Part shown: in pieces, positions 1 through 8,238 of the stretch
Layout: every line of letters begins with the position of its first letter
How positions within the stretch are numbered: the stretch's first letter is position 1
DNA from: RDXT01 sp033765305
GTDB lineage: Bacteria; Bacteroidota; Bacteroidia; J057
DNA: 64,000 nt
Reading direction: 5' to 3'
Assembly: GCA_033765305.1 (NCBI GenBank)
Contig: JANRID010000062.1
Coordinates: 42,017 to 106,016, forward strand
Program-made: the position numbers and the translations under genes
The notes under the pieces: model-generated
Seen by the model: only the letters and a program-made list of their open reading frames with translations
Databases searched by the model: none
What the model was told of the DNA's origin: nothing

Positions 1-170
1 ATGCGGCCCTCGGAGATCAGGTAGAAGGCATCGGCCTCCGCCCCCTGCATATAAATGAACTCCTGCTTCCGGAACGACGTAAAGGTATGGGTCGCGCGGA
101 ACTCCGCGAACTTGTGGGGGCAGAGCATGTCGAACAGGTCGACCTCTTCCAATTGCCAGAATTGACTCAT
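1..170 (-). CDS. Crp/Fnr-family transcriptional regulator, N-terminal part (truncated by window edge)
   Basis: The first 56 residues are visible, starting at the ATG at 170 on the minus strand. The translation contains FRKQEFIYMQGAEADAFYLI followed by SEGR, the first strands of a cyclic-nucleotide-binding fold (a 'more than baseline tolerance, then sensor state' beta-roll typical of Crp/Fnr proteins). The helix-turn-helix expected at the C-terminus lies outside the window, so the family call rests on the sensor domain alone. It could be any cNMP-binding-domain protein, but the N-terminal placement fits Crp/Fnr. No Shine-Dalgarno precedes the start. Confidence 0.7.
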   Translation of the reverse strand, partial: MSQFWQLEEVDLFDMLCPHKFAEFRATHTFTSFRKQEFIYMQGAEADAFYLISEGR

Positions 171-272
171 AGAAACCGTTTCCAGTATGTAGTATGAACC
201 GGTCTAACGGCGGAGCGCATCTGCCAGTTATTGCGGTGTCAGCCGGGCGACAGTACGGAAACCTGAAAAGCC

Positions 273-869
273 TTACGAGAATAAGCCTTTGAGCGCCTTG
301 CGGAAATGCTGGTAGGCTTCGCCGATCTCGGCGGTGACGGAGTCCCATTTTTCTTCGGCTTCGGCGCGGAGGTCGAGGCGTTCGCGGAGCTGGCGGATCT
401 GCTGCTGCAGTTCCTGCCGGCGGGATTCCCATTCCTCCTGGGTTTCGGCAGCGCCGAGGTGGAGGTGGAGGCGGAGCAGGTCGAGGCGGGTCTGGAAATG
501 GGCCATGCGGTCCTGCACAGACTGGCCCCAGGAGGTCCAGGCGGTTTCGCCATGCGACTGCAGGTCATTGAGCTCGGACGTAGCGCGGTGCATCAGCTCG
601 GAGAGCTTATGGCGCTGCTCGTCGAGGGCTTCGCGGGTTTCGGCGCGGCCAAGGGCTACCTGCACTTCGAGTTCTTCGAGCCAGGCGCGGGTTTTGACGG
701 CCTGCGGATGATCGGCCAGTTCGCCGAGGCGCTCGCGGGTTTCGGCGGCCCAGGCGCCTACCTGGCTTTTCTGCTGCTCGAACGCATCGGTCAGATCGGC
801 GGGCGCCAGCGACACTTCCACTTCGAGCTCGTCGAGCTCCTTGCTCCAGTCTTCGAAAAAGCGGTCCAT
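273..869 (-). CDS. Hypothetical coiled-coil protein
   Basis: This 198-residue protein is almost entirely charged and helical, rich in Glu, Arg, Leu and Gln with heptad-like spacing (for example LQQQIRQLRERLDLRAEAEE), so it should form a long coiled coil. It has no signal peptide, membrane segment or recognised motif. A plus-strand reading frame of similar length overlaps it, but that frame is Gly/Ala/Phe-rich and looks like a GC-skewed shadow, while the minus frame has a coherent amphipathic pattern. It may be a cytoplasmic structural or stress protein; no function is assigned. It is transcribed in the same direction as the upstream end of the Crp/Fnr gene. Confidence 0.65.
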   Translation of the reverse strand: MDRFFEDWSKELDELEVEVSLAPADLTDAFEQQKSQVGAWAAETRERLGELADHPQAVKTRAWLEELEVQVALGRAETREALDEQRHKLSELMHRATSELNDLQSHGETAWTSWGQSVQDRMAHFQTRLDLLRLHLHLGAAETQEEWESRRQELQQQIRQLRERLDLRAEAEEKWDSVTAEIGEAYQHFRKALKGLFS

Positions 870-1027
870 AGCGGTTCGGGGTTTGAGGTCTGAGTAAAAG
901 TACGCAAAATAATCGGGGGGATATGAGAAAAATCATCCGGCGGTCTGTCGATTGGTGTTCATCGGGGCAGGAAGCCGGTGCAATTTCGTTCTGGAAAGGT
1001 AATCGTGAGGCACACAATCCCGCGCAT

Positions 1028-1864
1028 ATGAAAAAGCTCCTGTTTCCCTCCGACTATACGCCCGCAGCCGATGCGGCATTCCCCTTCGCAGTGCGGATCG
1101 CATCGGCATACGGCAGCGAAATCCTCCTGGTCCACGCCTACAGCATCGCGCTGACGGCCGACATGGTGGCGCCGAATGAGTACTATGGGGAATTGGTGGC
1201 GGAAGAGGAGCGCCGTGCTGGCGAGCAGCTGATCCGTTACCAGGAAGAGGCCCGCCGGCTGGCCGGCCAGGACATTCCGATCCGGCTCTTCGTGCGTTCG
1301 GGCTTTGCGACGGACGTGATCGAAGAGCTCTGCGAAGCCGAGGAGCCCGACATGATCATCATGGGCACCAACGGCGCCGCCAACTGGCTCGACGCCCGCC
1401 TGGGCAGCATCACGACGCAGGTCATCCAGAGCGCGCACATTCCCGTGCTGGCCGTACCGGCAGAAGCCCGCTACCAGGGCATCCATGAGATCGTGTACGC
1501 CAGCGACTATGCCGAGAAGGACCTTTCCGTCTCGTCCCGGCTGGGCGACATCGCCCGCAAGGTCGGGGCACGGCTCAACTGCGTGCACGTGGCCGCTACG
1601 CCGCAGCCGGTGCCGGCCGGGTTCGATCTCACGACCATCCAGGCCCTCTACCGGCAGGAAACCGGCTTTGCCGACCTGCAGCTCAGCGAGGTGCGCGCAG
1701 AAGACGTGATCTCCGGCCTGTCTGACTACCTCGAACTGCACCCCGCCGATGTGATCGCCCTGACCACCCGGCACCGCAGCTTCTTCGCGCGGGTCTTCAA
1801 CCCGAGCGTCACCCGCGAGCTGGCCCTCTATTCCCGCCGCCCGCTGCTGGTGTTTCATGCATGA
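1028..1864 (+). CDS. Universal stress protein, tandem UspA domains
   Basis: A 278-residue cytoplasmic protein with two Usp domains. The first begins MKKLLFPSDYTPAADAAF and carries a complete ATP-binding signature G-TN-G-x9-GS (in MGTNGAANWLDARLGS) near residue 120. The second begins IVYASDYAEKD and lacks the signature: its equivalent stretch reads LTTRHRSFFARVFNPS. One half can therefore bind ATP and the other probably serves as a structural partner, as in other tandem Usp proteins. I chose the ATG at 1028 because it starts exactly at the first beta-strand; an upstream frame extension is not domain-like. A strong hairpin terminator follows at 1895. Confidence 0.9.
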   Translation: MKKLLFPSDYTPAADAAFPFAVRIASAYGSEILLVHAYSIALTADMVAPNEYYGELVAEEERRAGEQLIRYQEEARRLAGQDIPIRLFVRSGFATDVIEELCEAEEPDMIIMGTNGAANWLDARLGSITTQVIQSAHIPVLAVPAEARYQGIHEIVYASDYAEKDLSVSSRLGDIARKVGARLNCVHVAATPQPVPAGFDLTTIQALYRQETGFADLQLSEVRAEDVISGLSDYLELHPADVIALTTRHRSFFARVFNPSVTRELALYSRRPLLVFHA

Positions 1865-1894
1865 CTCCCAACTGTCTGCGAATTATAGGCTTTG

Positions 1895-1926
1895 CAAGGC
1901 CGGCCATCGGGCCGGCCTTGTCTTTT
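1895..1926 (+). terminator. Rho-independent terminator after the Usp gene
   Basis: An 11-bp perfect stem (CAAGGCCGGCC / GGCCGGCCTTG) with an ATCG loop is followed by TCTTTT. It lies 31 bp after the Usp stop codon. Confidence 0.75.
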
Positions 1927-2078
1927 CTGCGCTTTCTGCCTTTTTTCCCGGCAGGCCGCGCAACGTATACCGAAGACAGGGGGTCTTACGTTGAAAGATT
2001 CGGCACATAGGCTGAATGAATTTCCGCATCAGGCCCTGCGTGCCCATCTTGCCCAAACTGCTGATCAATTTCCTGTCT

Positions 2079-3950
2079 ATGCACACACGTCTCCGCTTCT
2101 GGTGGATGCTGCTGGCCCTCTCCGCATCCGCGCAGGCCCAGGTCACCTACACCTCCTCCGATTATGCCGCCATCGGCGACACCATGCGCTACAGCCGGAC
2201 TGCTGCCGGCCTCGGTGCATTCGACTTCGCGCAGACCGGCGCCAATTTCGCCTGGAACTACGCCAGCCTCGGCATCGCCACCCAAGGCGTGACCGAAGTC
2301 CAAAACCCGAACAATGCCGGCTACTACCTGTCCTTTCTCGCATCCTGCGTCCTGAGCGGCGGCAATCCCTTTACCTGCCCCGGACAGTGGAATGCCCTGA
2401 CCGACATCGCCATCCAAAGCCTGGATGCCGTCAGCCTGGGCAACTTCCAGCTGGCCAATGCCGTCACCCACTACCGCCGGACGGCCTCCGCCGCCGATGC
2501 GACGGTTCTGGGCTTCAGCATCGAAGCCAACGGCATCACCATCCCTTACACGGTCACCTACAGCCAGCCCGATACGGTGTATCAGTTTCCGCTCGCCTAT
2601 CTGGGCAGCGACTCCTCCGCCAGCCGCTGGGAGGTGGATCTGACCGCCTCCGGCCTGCCGATCCAGTTCAAATCGTTCCAGACCCGGTCCTACACCGTAG
2701 AAGGCTGGGGCTCCCTGGCGACGCCGTACGGCGCCTTCGCTTCGGTGCTGAAAGTCCGCGTGCGCACCACCCGCCGCGACACCCTGATCCAGAACGGGAC
2801 TGCGATCCCGGTGCCTGCGATTACAGAGGTCCGCTACCAATGGCTGGACAAAGCTTACGGGCTGCCCGTGCTCGAAGCCAGCGGCACCGTGCTCGGCGGC
2901 GCCGAGGTGATCAGCTCCGTGCGTTTCCTCGACTCGCTGCGCTGCCTCGATCCGCAGGCCGGGTTTTCCTACAGCCCCCTGCTTGCCTTCCTGAATCCGG
3001 TCACGCAGTCGGTGCAGGTATCGTTCAACAACCAGAGCGACAATGCCAGCCAGTTTGCATGGGACTTCGGCGACGGCGGGACTTCCACGCAGGAAGACCC
3101 CAGCCATACCTTCACCGCAGGCGGCCTGTACACCGTGCAGCTGATCGCCTGCAATCCGGTCTGCTCCCCGCTGCGCTGCGATACCACGACACTGCCCGTG
3201 GTGGTGGTGGACAGCACAGGGGTAGTAGCAGCCTTCTTCCTCACCCCGCCTGCCGGCATCTGCACCGGCGGCACCGTCCAGGCTACCAACCTGTCGCTCA
3301 ATGCCGTTTCCTATGCCTGGAATTTCGGCGACGGCAGCACCTCCACCGATACGGCGCCGTCGCATACCTACACGGCGCCTGGCAGCTACACCGTCACCCT
3401 GATCGCCACCGGCGCCGGCAGCGCCGATACCCTGAGCCTGCCGGTCACCGTTTCGGCGCCGCCCGTGCCGGATCTGGGCCCGGATCTCAGCATCCCCTCC
3501 AATCAGAGTGTGACCCTCAGCCCGGGCAGCGGCTTTGCCCTGACCCTGTGGTCCAACGGCAGCATTGGCAGCTCGCTCACGCTGCAGGGCTCCGCCCTGG
3601 GCGTGGGTACGCATGAGATCGGCGTCACGGTCAGCAATGCCCAGGGCTGCTCCGCTTCCGATACCGTCGTCATTACCGTGACCCCGGCCACGCGGATCGA
3701 CGATCCGGCGCTGCGCTATGGCATCGGCGTGCACCCCAATCCCGCAACGGACCTGCTGGCCGTCACGGCTGCGCGCGCGCTCACGGGCACGCTGCGCCTG
3801 CTGACGCTCGACGGGCGCGAGGCCCTGCCGCCCCAGACCCTACGCGGCACCTACGCCGAAATGGATCTGCACCTCCTGCCCGCCGGACTGTACCTGCTGG
3901 AGATCCGGACGCCTGAAGGACCTGCCTATCAGCGGATTGCGAAGAAATAA
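2079..3950 (+). CDS. PKD-domain protein secreted by the type IX system
   Basis: A 623-residue cell-surface or secreted protein. The ATG at 2079 gives a clean signal peptide (MHTRLRFWWMLLALSASAQA, then QVTY), so it is preferred to in-frame starts upstream. Residues about 25-300 form an unrecognised N-terminal region. Two PKD modules follow, with the signatures FAWDFGDGGTSTQEDPSHTF and YAWNFGDGSTSTDTAPSHTY. The last 80 residues form a type IX secretion sorting domain: VHPNPATDLL, a GTLRLLTLDG strand and the final LLPAGLYLLEIRT. Such domains are cleaved on export and the protein is attached to the outer membrane or released. The ligand or substrate is unknown. It stands alone, convergent with the phosphorylase gene. 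Confidence 0.85.
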   Translation: MHTRLRFWWMLLALSASAQAQVTYTSSDYAAIGDTMRYSRTAAGLGAFDFAQTGANFAWNYASLGIATQGVTEVQNPNNAGYYLSFLASCVLSGGNPFTCPGQWNALTDIAIQSLDAVSLGNFQLANAVTHYRRTASAADATVLGFSIEANGITIPYTVTYSQPDTVYQFPLAYLGSDSSASRWEVDLTASGLPIQFKSFQTRSYTVEGWGSLATPYGAFASVLKVRVRTTRRDTLIQNGTAIPVPAITEVRYQWLDKAYGLPVLEASGTVLGGAEVISSVRFLDSLRCLDPQAGFSYSPLLAFLNPVTQSVQVSFNNQSDNASQFAWDFGDGGTSTQEDPSHTFTAGGLYTVQLIACNPVCSPLRCDTTTLPVVVVDSTGVVAAFFLTPPAGICTGGTVQATNLSLNAVSYAWNFGDGSTSTDTAPSHTYTAPGSYTVTLIATGAGSADTLSLPVTVSAPPVPDLGPDLSIPSNQSVTLSPGSGFALTLWSNGSIGSSLTLQGSALGVGTHEIGVTVSNAQGCSASDTVVITVTPATRIDDPALRYGIGVHPNPATDLLAVTAARALTGTLRLLTLDGREALPPQTLRGTYAEMDLHLLPAGLYLLEIRTPEGPAYQRIAKK

Positions 3951-3976
3951 CGAGTGCAGCCGCCCGCTTTCAACGC

Positions 3977-4005
3977 AGCAGGGGCAGCCGTTGGCTGCCC
4001 CTGCT
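3977..4005. terminator. Bidirectional hairpin between convergent genes
   Basis: A 13-bp perfect stem (AGCAGGGGCAGCC / GGCTGCCCCTGCT) with a 3-nt loop separates the PKD gene from the phosphorylase gene. There is a short TCCTTAAT stretch on the plus-strand side. Confidence 0.65.
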
Positions 4006-4027
4006 CCTTAATATTGGCGCTGCCGGA

Positions 4028-5680
4028 TCACATGTACATCCGGGTGTAGTATTCAGCAGCCATGCGGCCCGACTCGAACTGCGGCACCACATCGCGCATG
4101 CTCTGCTTGACGATGGCCGCCCAGGCATCGGGCTGGTCGTAGTACATGGGGATCACCTCTTCCTCCAGAATGCGCATCAGGTGCTTGTAGTCGTGGTCGT
4201 CCTGCGCGTCGGTGGAAGCGGTTACATCCGCTTCGGGGATGATGAAGGCGTTCACGCCGTGCCTGGCGAATTCGGGTACCCAGCCGTCGTTGATCGAGAC
4301 ATTGACCGAGGCGTTCATGGCGGCGGTCATGCCGCTGGTGCCGGAGGCTTCGCGGGGGCGGCGGGGCGTATTGAGCCAGATGTCGCTGCCTTTCTTGAGC
4401 AGGCCGGAGAGATTCATCTCATAGCCCGTGACGATGGTGGCATTGTGGGCCAGGTGGGTCCAGTCCACGACCTTGTTAAAGGTATCCACCCCGTACTGGT
4501 CTTCGGGATAGGGCTTTCCGGCCCAGATGATCTGCACGGGATACTTGGTGCGGCTCAGCATTTCGTAGAAATACTGGGGATTGCGCATGATCAGGTCGGC
4601 GCGCTTGTAGCCGGCGAAGCGGCGGGCCCAGACGAGGGTGAGCACATCCGGGTCGAAGAGCTTTCCGGTCTGGTCGGCCACCACCTTGAAGAGTTCTTCT
4701 TTCAGCTCGCGCTTGCGGGTGCGCAGGGCGGCGTCATCATCCGCATCGAGGGCGGTTTTGAGGCCTGGATCCTGCCAGAATTTCTGGTTCTGGGCATTGG
4801 TGATGCCGATGATCCGGGGGCGCTGCTTGACGCCGGCCCACATGTCTTCGGACACTTCTGCATGCAGCTGGGAAACGCCGTTGGCCTTGCCGGAGAAATG
4901 CAGGGCAGCGGGGGTGTATCCGAGGGTATCGCCGGTGATGCCGGTCAGTTTTTTTACCTCCGCCACAGAGAGGCCATCGAAGAAGCCCAGGCGGTCGAGC
5001 AGGCCGTACTCGCGCTCCTCATTGCCGGCTTTTTCGGGGGTGTGGGTCGTGAACACGACTTTTTCACGCACTTTTTCTACATCCTTGAGCTGGTTGTAGA
5101 GGTAAAACACCATCGGCAGGGCGTGGGCCTCGTTCATGTGGTAGATATCCGCGCCTCCGAGGGCCTCCACCACCTTTGCGCCGCCGATTCCCAGCACAAT
5201 GCTCTGCGCCACACGGGTCGCGGCATTGGAGTCATAGAGGCGGTGGGTAATGGTGCAGGAGAGGTAATCGTTGAGATCTTTGTTGTCGGTCGTCAGGAGG
5301 TACATCGGCACCGTTCCAAACACCTCGGGGGCCAGGTACCAGGTTTTGATGGTGACCGGGTGGCCGTTGATGATGATGGGGAAGGTCAGGTCGGTTTCCT
5401 CCAGAAAGGTATAATAGCGCTCGCGGTAGAGCACACGCATGTGGCTGTTGCTGTCCCGGACCTGATCGTAGTAGCCGAATTTCCAGAGCATGCCGATGCC
5501 GATCATGTTCTGCTTCAGCTCGTAGGCGCTGCGCATATGCGAGCCGGCGAGGTAGCCGAGGCCGCCGGAGTAGATCTTGAGCGCGGGGTCGATGCCGAAC
5601 TCCATGCTGAAATAGGCAGCCCGCTTGCTGAATTCAGGTGCGGGGGTGTAGGGCATGTCCCACGTACAGTTGGTCTTCAT
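4028..5680 (-). CDS. Alpha-glucan phosphorylase family protein (GT35), PLP-lysine position is Thr
   Basis: A 550-residue protein of the short GT35 phosphorylase type that normally releases glucose-1-phosphate from glycogen using phosphate and PLP. Family marks include AAYFSMEFGIDPALKIYSGG near the N-terminus, GYLAGSH, WARRFAGYKRADL and WLNTPRRPREASGTSGM. In studied family members the residue after GTSGM or GTGNM is the lysine that binds PLP (for example GTSGMK); here it is Thr (GTSGMTAAMNAS). The ATG at 5680 is chosen because MKTNCTWDMPY leads directly into the family start, a strong promoter lies just upstream, and a longer reading frame would overlap the divergent SDR gene. It may be an inactive homologue or a divergent subfamily. 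Confidence 0.85.
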   Translation of the reverse strand: MKTNCTWDMPYTPAPEFSKRAAYFSMEFGIDPALKIYSGGLGYLAGSHMRSAYELKQNMIGIGMLWKFGYYDQVRDSNSHMRVLYRERYYTFLEETDLTFPIIINGHPVTIKTWYLAPEVFGTVPMYLLTTDNKDLNDYLSCTITHRLYDSNAATRVAQSIVLGIGGAKVVEALGGADIYHMNEAHALPMVFYLYNQLKDVEKVREKVVFTTHTPEKAGNEEREYGLLDRLGFFDGLSVAEVKKLTGITGDTLGYTPAALHFSGKANGVSQLHAEVSEDMWAGVKQRPRIIGITNAQNQKFWQDPGLKTALDADDDAALRTRKRELKEELFKVVADQTGKLFDPDVLTLVWARRFAGYKRADLIMRNPQYFYEMLSRTKYPVQIIWAGKPYPEDQYGVDTFNKVVDWTHLAHNATIVTGYEMNLSGLLKKGSDIWLNTPRRPREASGTSGMTAAMNASVNVSINDGWVPEFARHGVNAFIIPEADVTASTDAQDDHDYKHLMRILEEEVIPMYYDQPDAWAAIVKQSMRDVVPQFESGRMAAEYYTRMYM

Positions 5681-5718
5681 ATAGGGAGGTGATAGAACGT
5701 TCCGAAATATTTCGCCGC

Positions 5719-5748
5719 CAAAAATAGAAGCTTTGGCCTGAATTTCAA
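5719..5748 (-). promoter_or_regulatory. Bacteroidota-type promoter for the phosphorylase gene
   Basis: On the minus strand, TTG is followed by 19 bases and then TATTTTTG, an exact fit to the Bacteroidota -33/-7 pattern (TTG-N19-TAnnTTTG). The predicted start is near 5712, giving a leader of about 30 nt before the ATG at 5680. Confidence 0.55.
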
Positions 5749-5837
5749 GTCGAATATCCGACGATGCCGAACAGCGCTGCGCAGGCCCCGGAAGTGACCG
5801 TGCGGAAACGTATGCGTCCCAATTCCAAACCGGCAGC

Positions 5838-6527
5838 ATGGCCTCTGTTACCCTCTCACGCACCGCCAGGACGCTGATTACCGGCGGGCTGGATCAGATC
5901 GGGCAGGAACTGGCGCGGATCAACACCCGCGACGGGCGGCGCCTGACCCTGGTGGACCGCTCCGAAGACGGCCTGCTGGCGCTGCGCGAAGCGCTGATTC
6001 AGGACGGCGCCCCGCATCCCCTCATCATTTCCGAGGATCTCAGTGCCCCCGGCGCAGCGGATGACGTGTACGAAGCCTGCCAGTTTTACCGGCTGATGGG
6101 GCCGGAAGGCACGGCCATTACCCGCATGATCAACCTGCTGGAAGTGCCGGCGGAATCGGCGGCGGACGAGGACCCGGCGGAGCTGTTTACGGCCCGTACC
6201 TCCACGCTGCTCGGGCTGTGCCAGCGCTTTGTGCCGGATCTGATCCGGCGCGGCGAAGCCCGCGTGCTCAACATTCTCGTCGCCTACGGGCCCCGCCAGG
6301 AGCCGTTCTCCTCGCTTTTCGACCAGGCCCGCACGCTGCTGCTGGACCTGAGCCACCGGCTCAATCTCCAGGGCGGAAACCGGCTGACAGTCAATACGTT
6401 GTGCTACCACGCCGACTCGCTGTTCATCCAGGCGCCGGCTGCGCCGGACGAGGCCCCGCCCGACCTGTACCCCCCGGCCTGCACCCCGGCTGCCATTGCC
6501 CGCTGGGCACACCAGGTGATGGCCTGA
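5838..6527 (+). CDS. SDR-like Rossmann protein with substituted catalytic pair
   Basis: A 229-residue short-chain dehydrogenase/reductase relative. The N-terminus LITGGLDQIGQELA matches the dinucleotide-binding TGxxxGxG motif, and LTLVDRS ends the second strand. Where SDR enzymes have the catalytic YxxxK, the sequence reads FDQAR, so both residues appear replaced (F161, R165) although the surrounding helix (SSLFDQARTLLLDLSHRL) aligns well. The protein may bind a nucleotide without catalysing the usual oxidoreduction. It is divergent from the phosphorylase gene with 157 bp between starts. Calling it an epimerase-like protein is the alternative. Confidence 0.6.
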   Translation: MASVTLSRTARTLITGGLDQIGQELARINTRDGRRLTLVDRSEDGLLALREALIQDGAPHPLIISEDLSAPGAADDVYEACQFYRLMGPEGTAITRMINLLEVPAESAADEDPAELFTARTSTLLGLCQRFVPDLIRRGEARVLNILVAYGPRQEPFSSLFDQARTLLLDLSHRLNLQGGNRLTVNTLCYHADSLFIQAPAAPDEAPPDLYPPACTPAAIARWAHQVMA

Positions 6528-6572
6528 GGGTTGCGCTTGCGCAAAGCTTTTCGCAAATTATCTGATCCGCCC

Positions 6573-6602
6573 CGGAAAACCGCGCTGGACCGCAGTTTTC
6601 CG
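6573..6602 (+). terminator. Possible hairpin terminator after the SDR gene
   Basis: An 8-bp stem CGGAAAAC / GTTTTCCG with a 14-nt loop follows the SDR gene by 45 bp. There is no proper T-tract, so this is weak. The rest of 6528-6770 shows no gene. Confidence 0.3.
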
Positions 6603-6770
6603 CAGAAAAACGCCCCTTCCGCCTGATGCCGCCAGCGCCTGCGCCAGGCCCCGGGCCTGCTCCGCATCCTTGCCGATGTCATCCTTTGTGTATATTTCAC
6701 GCGATTCGGGGACGGATCACGCGTATTTCTTTCCCCTTGCTAGAAATACTGCGGAGCTAACTTGCTCATT

Positions 6771-7553
6771 ATGAGACTTGAAGCCTCTACCCCTTCCGAT
6801 TCTCCATTCCGGTTTGCCCATGTAATGCTGCTGCTGATTCTGGCGGTATTTCCGGCAGTGCTGCTGGCGACCGATCCGCCGCCCAGCCTGACCCGCGCAG
6901 ATGTAGTCATCCGCAAGGCAGAATCGCTCCTCGGCACTCCCTACCGCTACGGCGGCCTCACCAGCACCGGCATCGACTGCTCCGGGCTGATGATGGTCAG
7001 CTTCGCCGAAGCAGGCTATCAGCTGCCGCGCGTATCCGGCGCGCAGGCTGCCCTCGGCGAAAAGATTGCCGCCGGCCAGCTTCAGCGCGGCGATCTGGTC
7101 TTTTTCCGCCGCGGCTCCCGGATCGGCCATGTAGGCCTGATCGTATCGGCCAGCGCCGACAGCGTGCGGTTCATCCATTCTTCCCGCTCCGAAGGCGTAG
7201 CCTTCGGCACCCTTTCCAACCGCTATTGGAAGAGCCGCTTCCACTCCGCCCGCCGCATCTGGGATGCGATCCCTGCCAGCCCCATTTCCCCCGAGCAGCT
7301 CGCTGTGCTCGAAGCCCTCGAAGCCGCCGCAGATTCCCTGCCGGAAGCCGCAGAAGCCCCTGAATTTCCCGAAGTCCCGGTCGATCCGATCGAGTACGAA
7401 GGGCTGGCGCATCTGCGCTCGGTATGCCCGCCGCCGCTGGCTGCCGATGAGGTGGATGTCTGCTACGCCTCCTGCGGACAGGCGCTGAACTGGGCCGGGC
7501 CGCAGCCCCGGTTCCCGCTTGCGCTGGCCCATGCGTCCGCAAAAAAACTTTGA
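6771..7553 (+). CDS. NlpC/P60-family peptidoglycan endopeptidase
   Basis: A 260-residue exported cell-wall hydrolase. The catalytic domain (about residues 45-150) has the cysteine in GIDCSG (C70), the histidine in RIGHVG (H120) and the third polar residue in RFIHSS (H136), the complete Cys-His-His set of the family, which cuts D-Glu-diaminopimelate peptide links. Residues about 16-36 are hydrophobic (HVMLLLILAVFPAVLLATD), a signal peptide or anchor. The C-terminal 100 residues are acidic and proline-rich, with three late cysteines and no recognised domain. ATG 6771 is preferred over the upstream TTG frame start; an ATG at 6825 would also keep most of the hydrophobic segment. Confidence 0.85.
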   Translation: MRLEASTPSDSPFRFAHVMLLLILAVFPAVLLATDPPPSLTRADVVIRKAESLLGTPYRYGGLTSTGIDCSGLMMVSFAEAGYQLPRVSGAQAALGEKIAAGQLQRGDLVFFRRGSRIGHVGLIVSASADSVRFIHSSRSEGVAFGTLSNRYWKSRFHSARRIWDAIPASPISPEQLAVLEALEAAADSLPEAAEAPEFPEVPVDPIEYEGLAHLRSVCPPPLAADEVDVCYASCGQALNWAGPQPRFPLALAHASAKKL

Positions 7554-7620
7554 CCTGATCCGCATCTTGCGGCCTGCCTGATCGTTTTGCATGCATGAAC
7601 GTCTCAGGCCACCTGCTTCC

Positions 7621-8232
7621 ATGAACTCCTGCATGTATCTGCGCACCGCTGCCGGCATGCTGCTGCTGCTCCTTGCAGCCTGCGGGCTGCCGCTGCAGGC
7701 CCAGCAGCAGCCCGCACGCGATCCCTATCCGCCCGGCTACATCGTCTCGGCACGGGGCGACACCACGACCGGCTATGTCCGCAGCGGCAACCGCTTCCGG
7801 GACCAGCAGTATATCCGGTTTTACGACCTCTACGGCGCCCGGAGCAAATACCATGCGGACCGCATCCGCGCCTACGGCTACGAGGACCGGCATTACGAAT
7901 CCATGCCCACCCCCTATCTCTTCTCCGGCCTCTTCAGCGACAGCAGCATTTTTCTCCTGCGCAAAGTCCAGGGCCCGGCCTGCCTGTTCCGCTTTTACAC
8001 CCGCCGTTCCATTCTCACCCTCAAGGGAAAACCGGCCTTCATCGAACTCATCCGCAAGCCGGACGGCAGCCTGCACGAAGCCGGAAGCGCCTTCAAGTGG
8101 AAGCGCGTCGCCGATGCTTTCCCCGATTATCCCGAGCTGGCCGACGACATCCGCAACGGCCTGTATAAGCCCAGCGAACTGAGCCAGATCGTAGAAGCCT
8201 ACAACCGCTGGTACCTGCGCCCCCGCGAATAG
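7621..8232 (+). CDS. Exported hypothetical protein, possible lipoprotein
   Basis: A 203-residue protein with an N-terminal signal sequence (LRTAAGMLLLLLAAC) whose LLAAC could be a lipobox, followed by LPLQAQQQ, which could instead be a signal peptidase I site. The mature part is basic and rich in Tyr, Arg and Phe (ARSKYHADRIRAYGYEDRHY), predicted to be mixed alpha/beta, with no motif I recognise. Proteins of this kind with a 'YIVSARGDTTTGYV' opening are frequent in Bacteroidota as small exported unknowns. The ATG at 7621 is chosen because it starts the signal peptide. It lies 67 bp after the NlpC/P60 gene and may be cotranscribed with it. Confidence 0.65.
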   Translation: MNSCMYLRTAAGMLLLLLAACGLPLQAQQQPARDPYPPGYIVSARGDTTTGYVRSGNRFRDQQYIRFYDLYGARSKYHADRIRAYGYEDRHYESMPTPYLFSGLFSDSSIFLLRKVQGPACLFRFYTRRSILTLKGKPAFIELIRKPDGSLHEAGSAFKWKRVADAFPDYPELADDIRNGLYKPSELSQIVEAYNRWYLRPRE

Positions 8233-8238
8233 GCAGCG

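Noticed and set aside
306..893. A 195-codon plus-strand frame opposite the coiled-coil gene
   Set aside because: It is rich in Phe, Gly and Glu with no structure, whereas the minus strand shows a consistent coiled-coil heptad pattern.
1986..3734. A 582-codon minus-strand frame opposite the PKD protein
   Set aside because: Gly/Arg/Ala-rich and without motifs; the plus strand has signal peptide, PKD domains and a T9SS tail.
5681..5863. N-terminal extension of the phosphorylase to 611 residues
   Set aside because: The added residues are not family-like, they cover the promoter and run into the divergent SDR gene.
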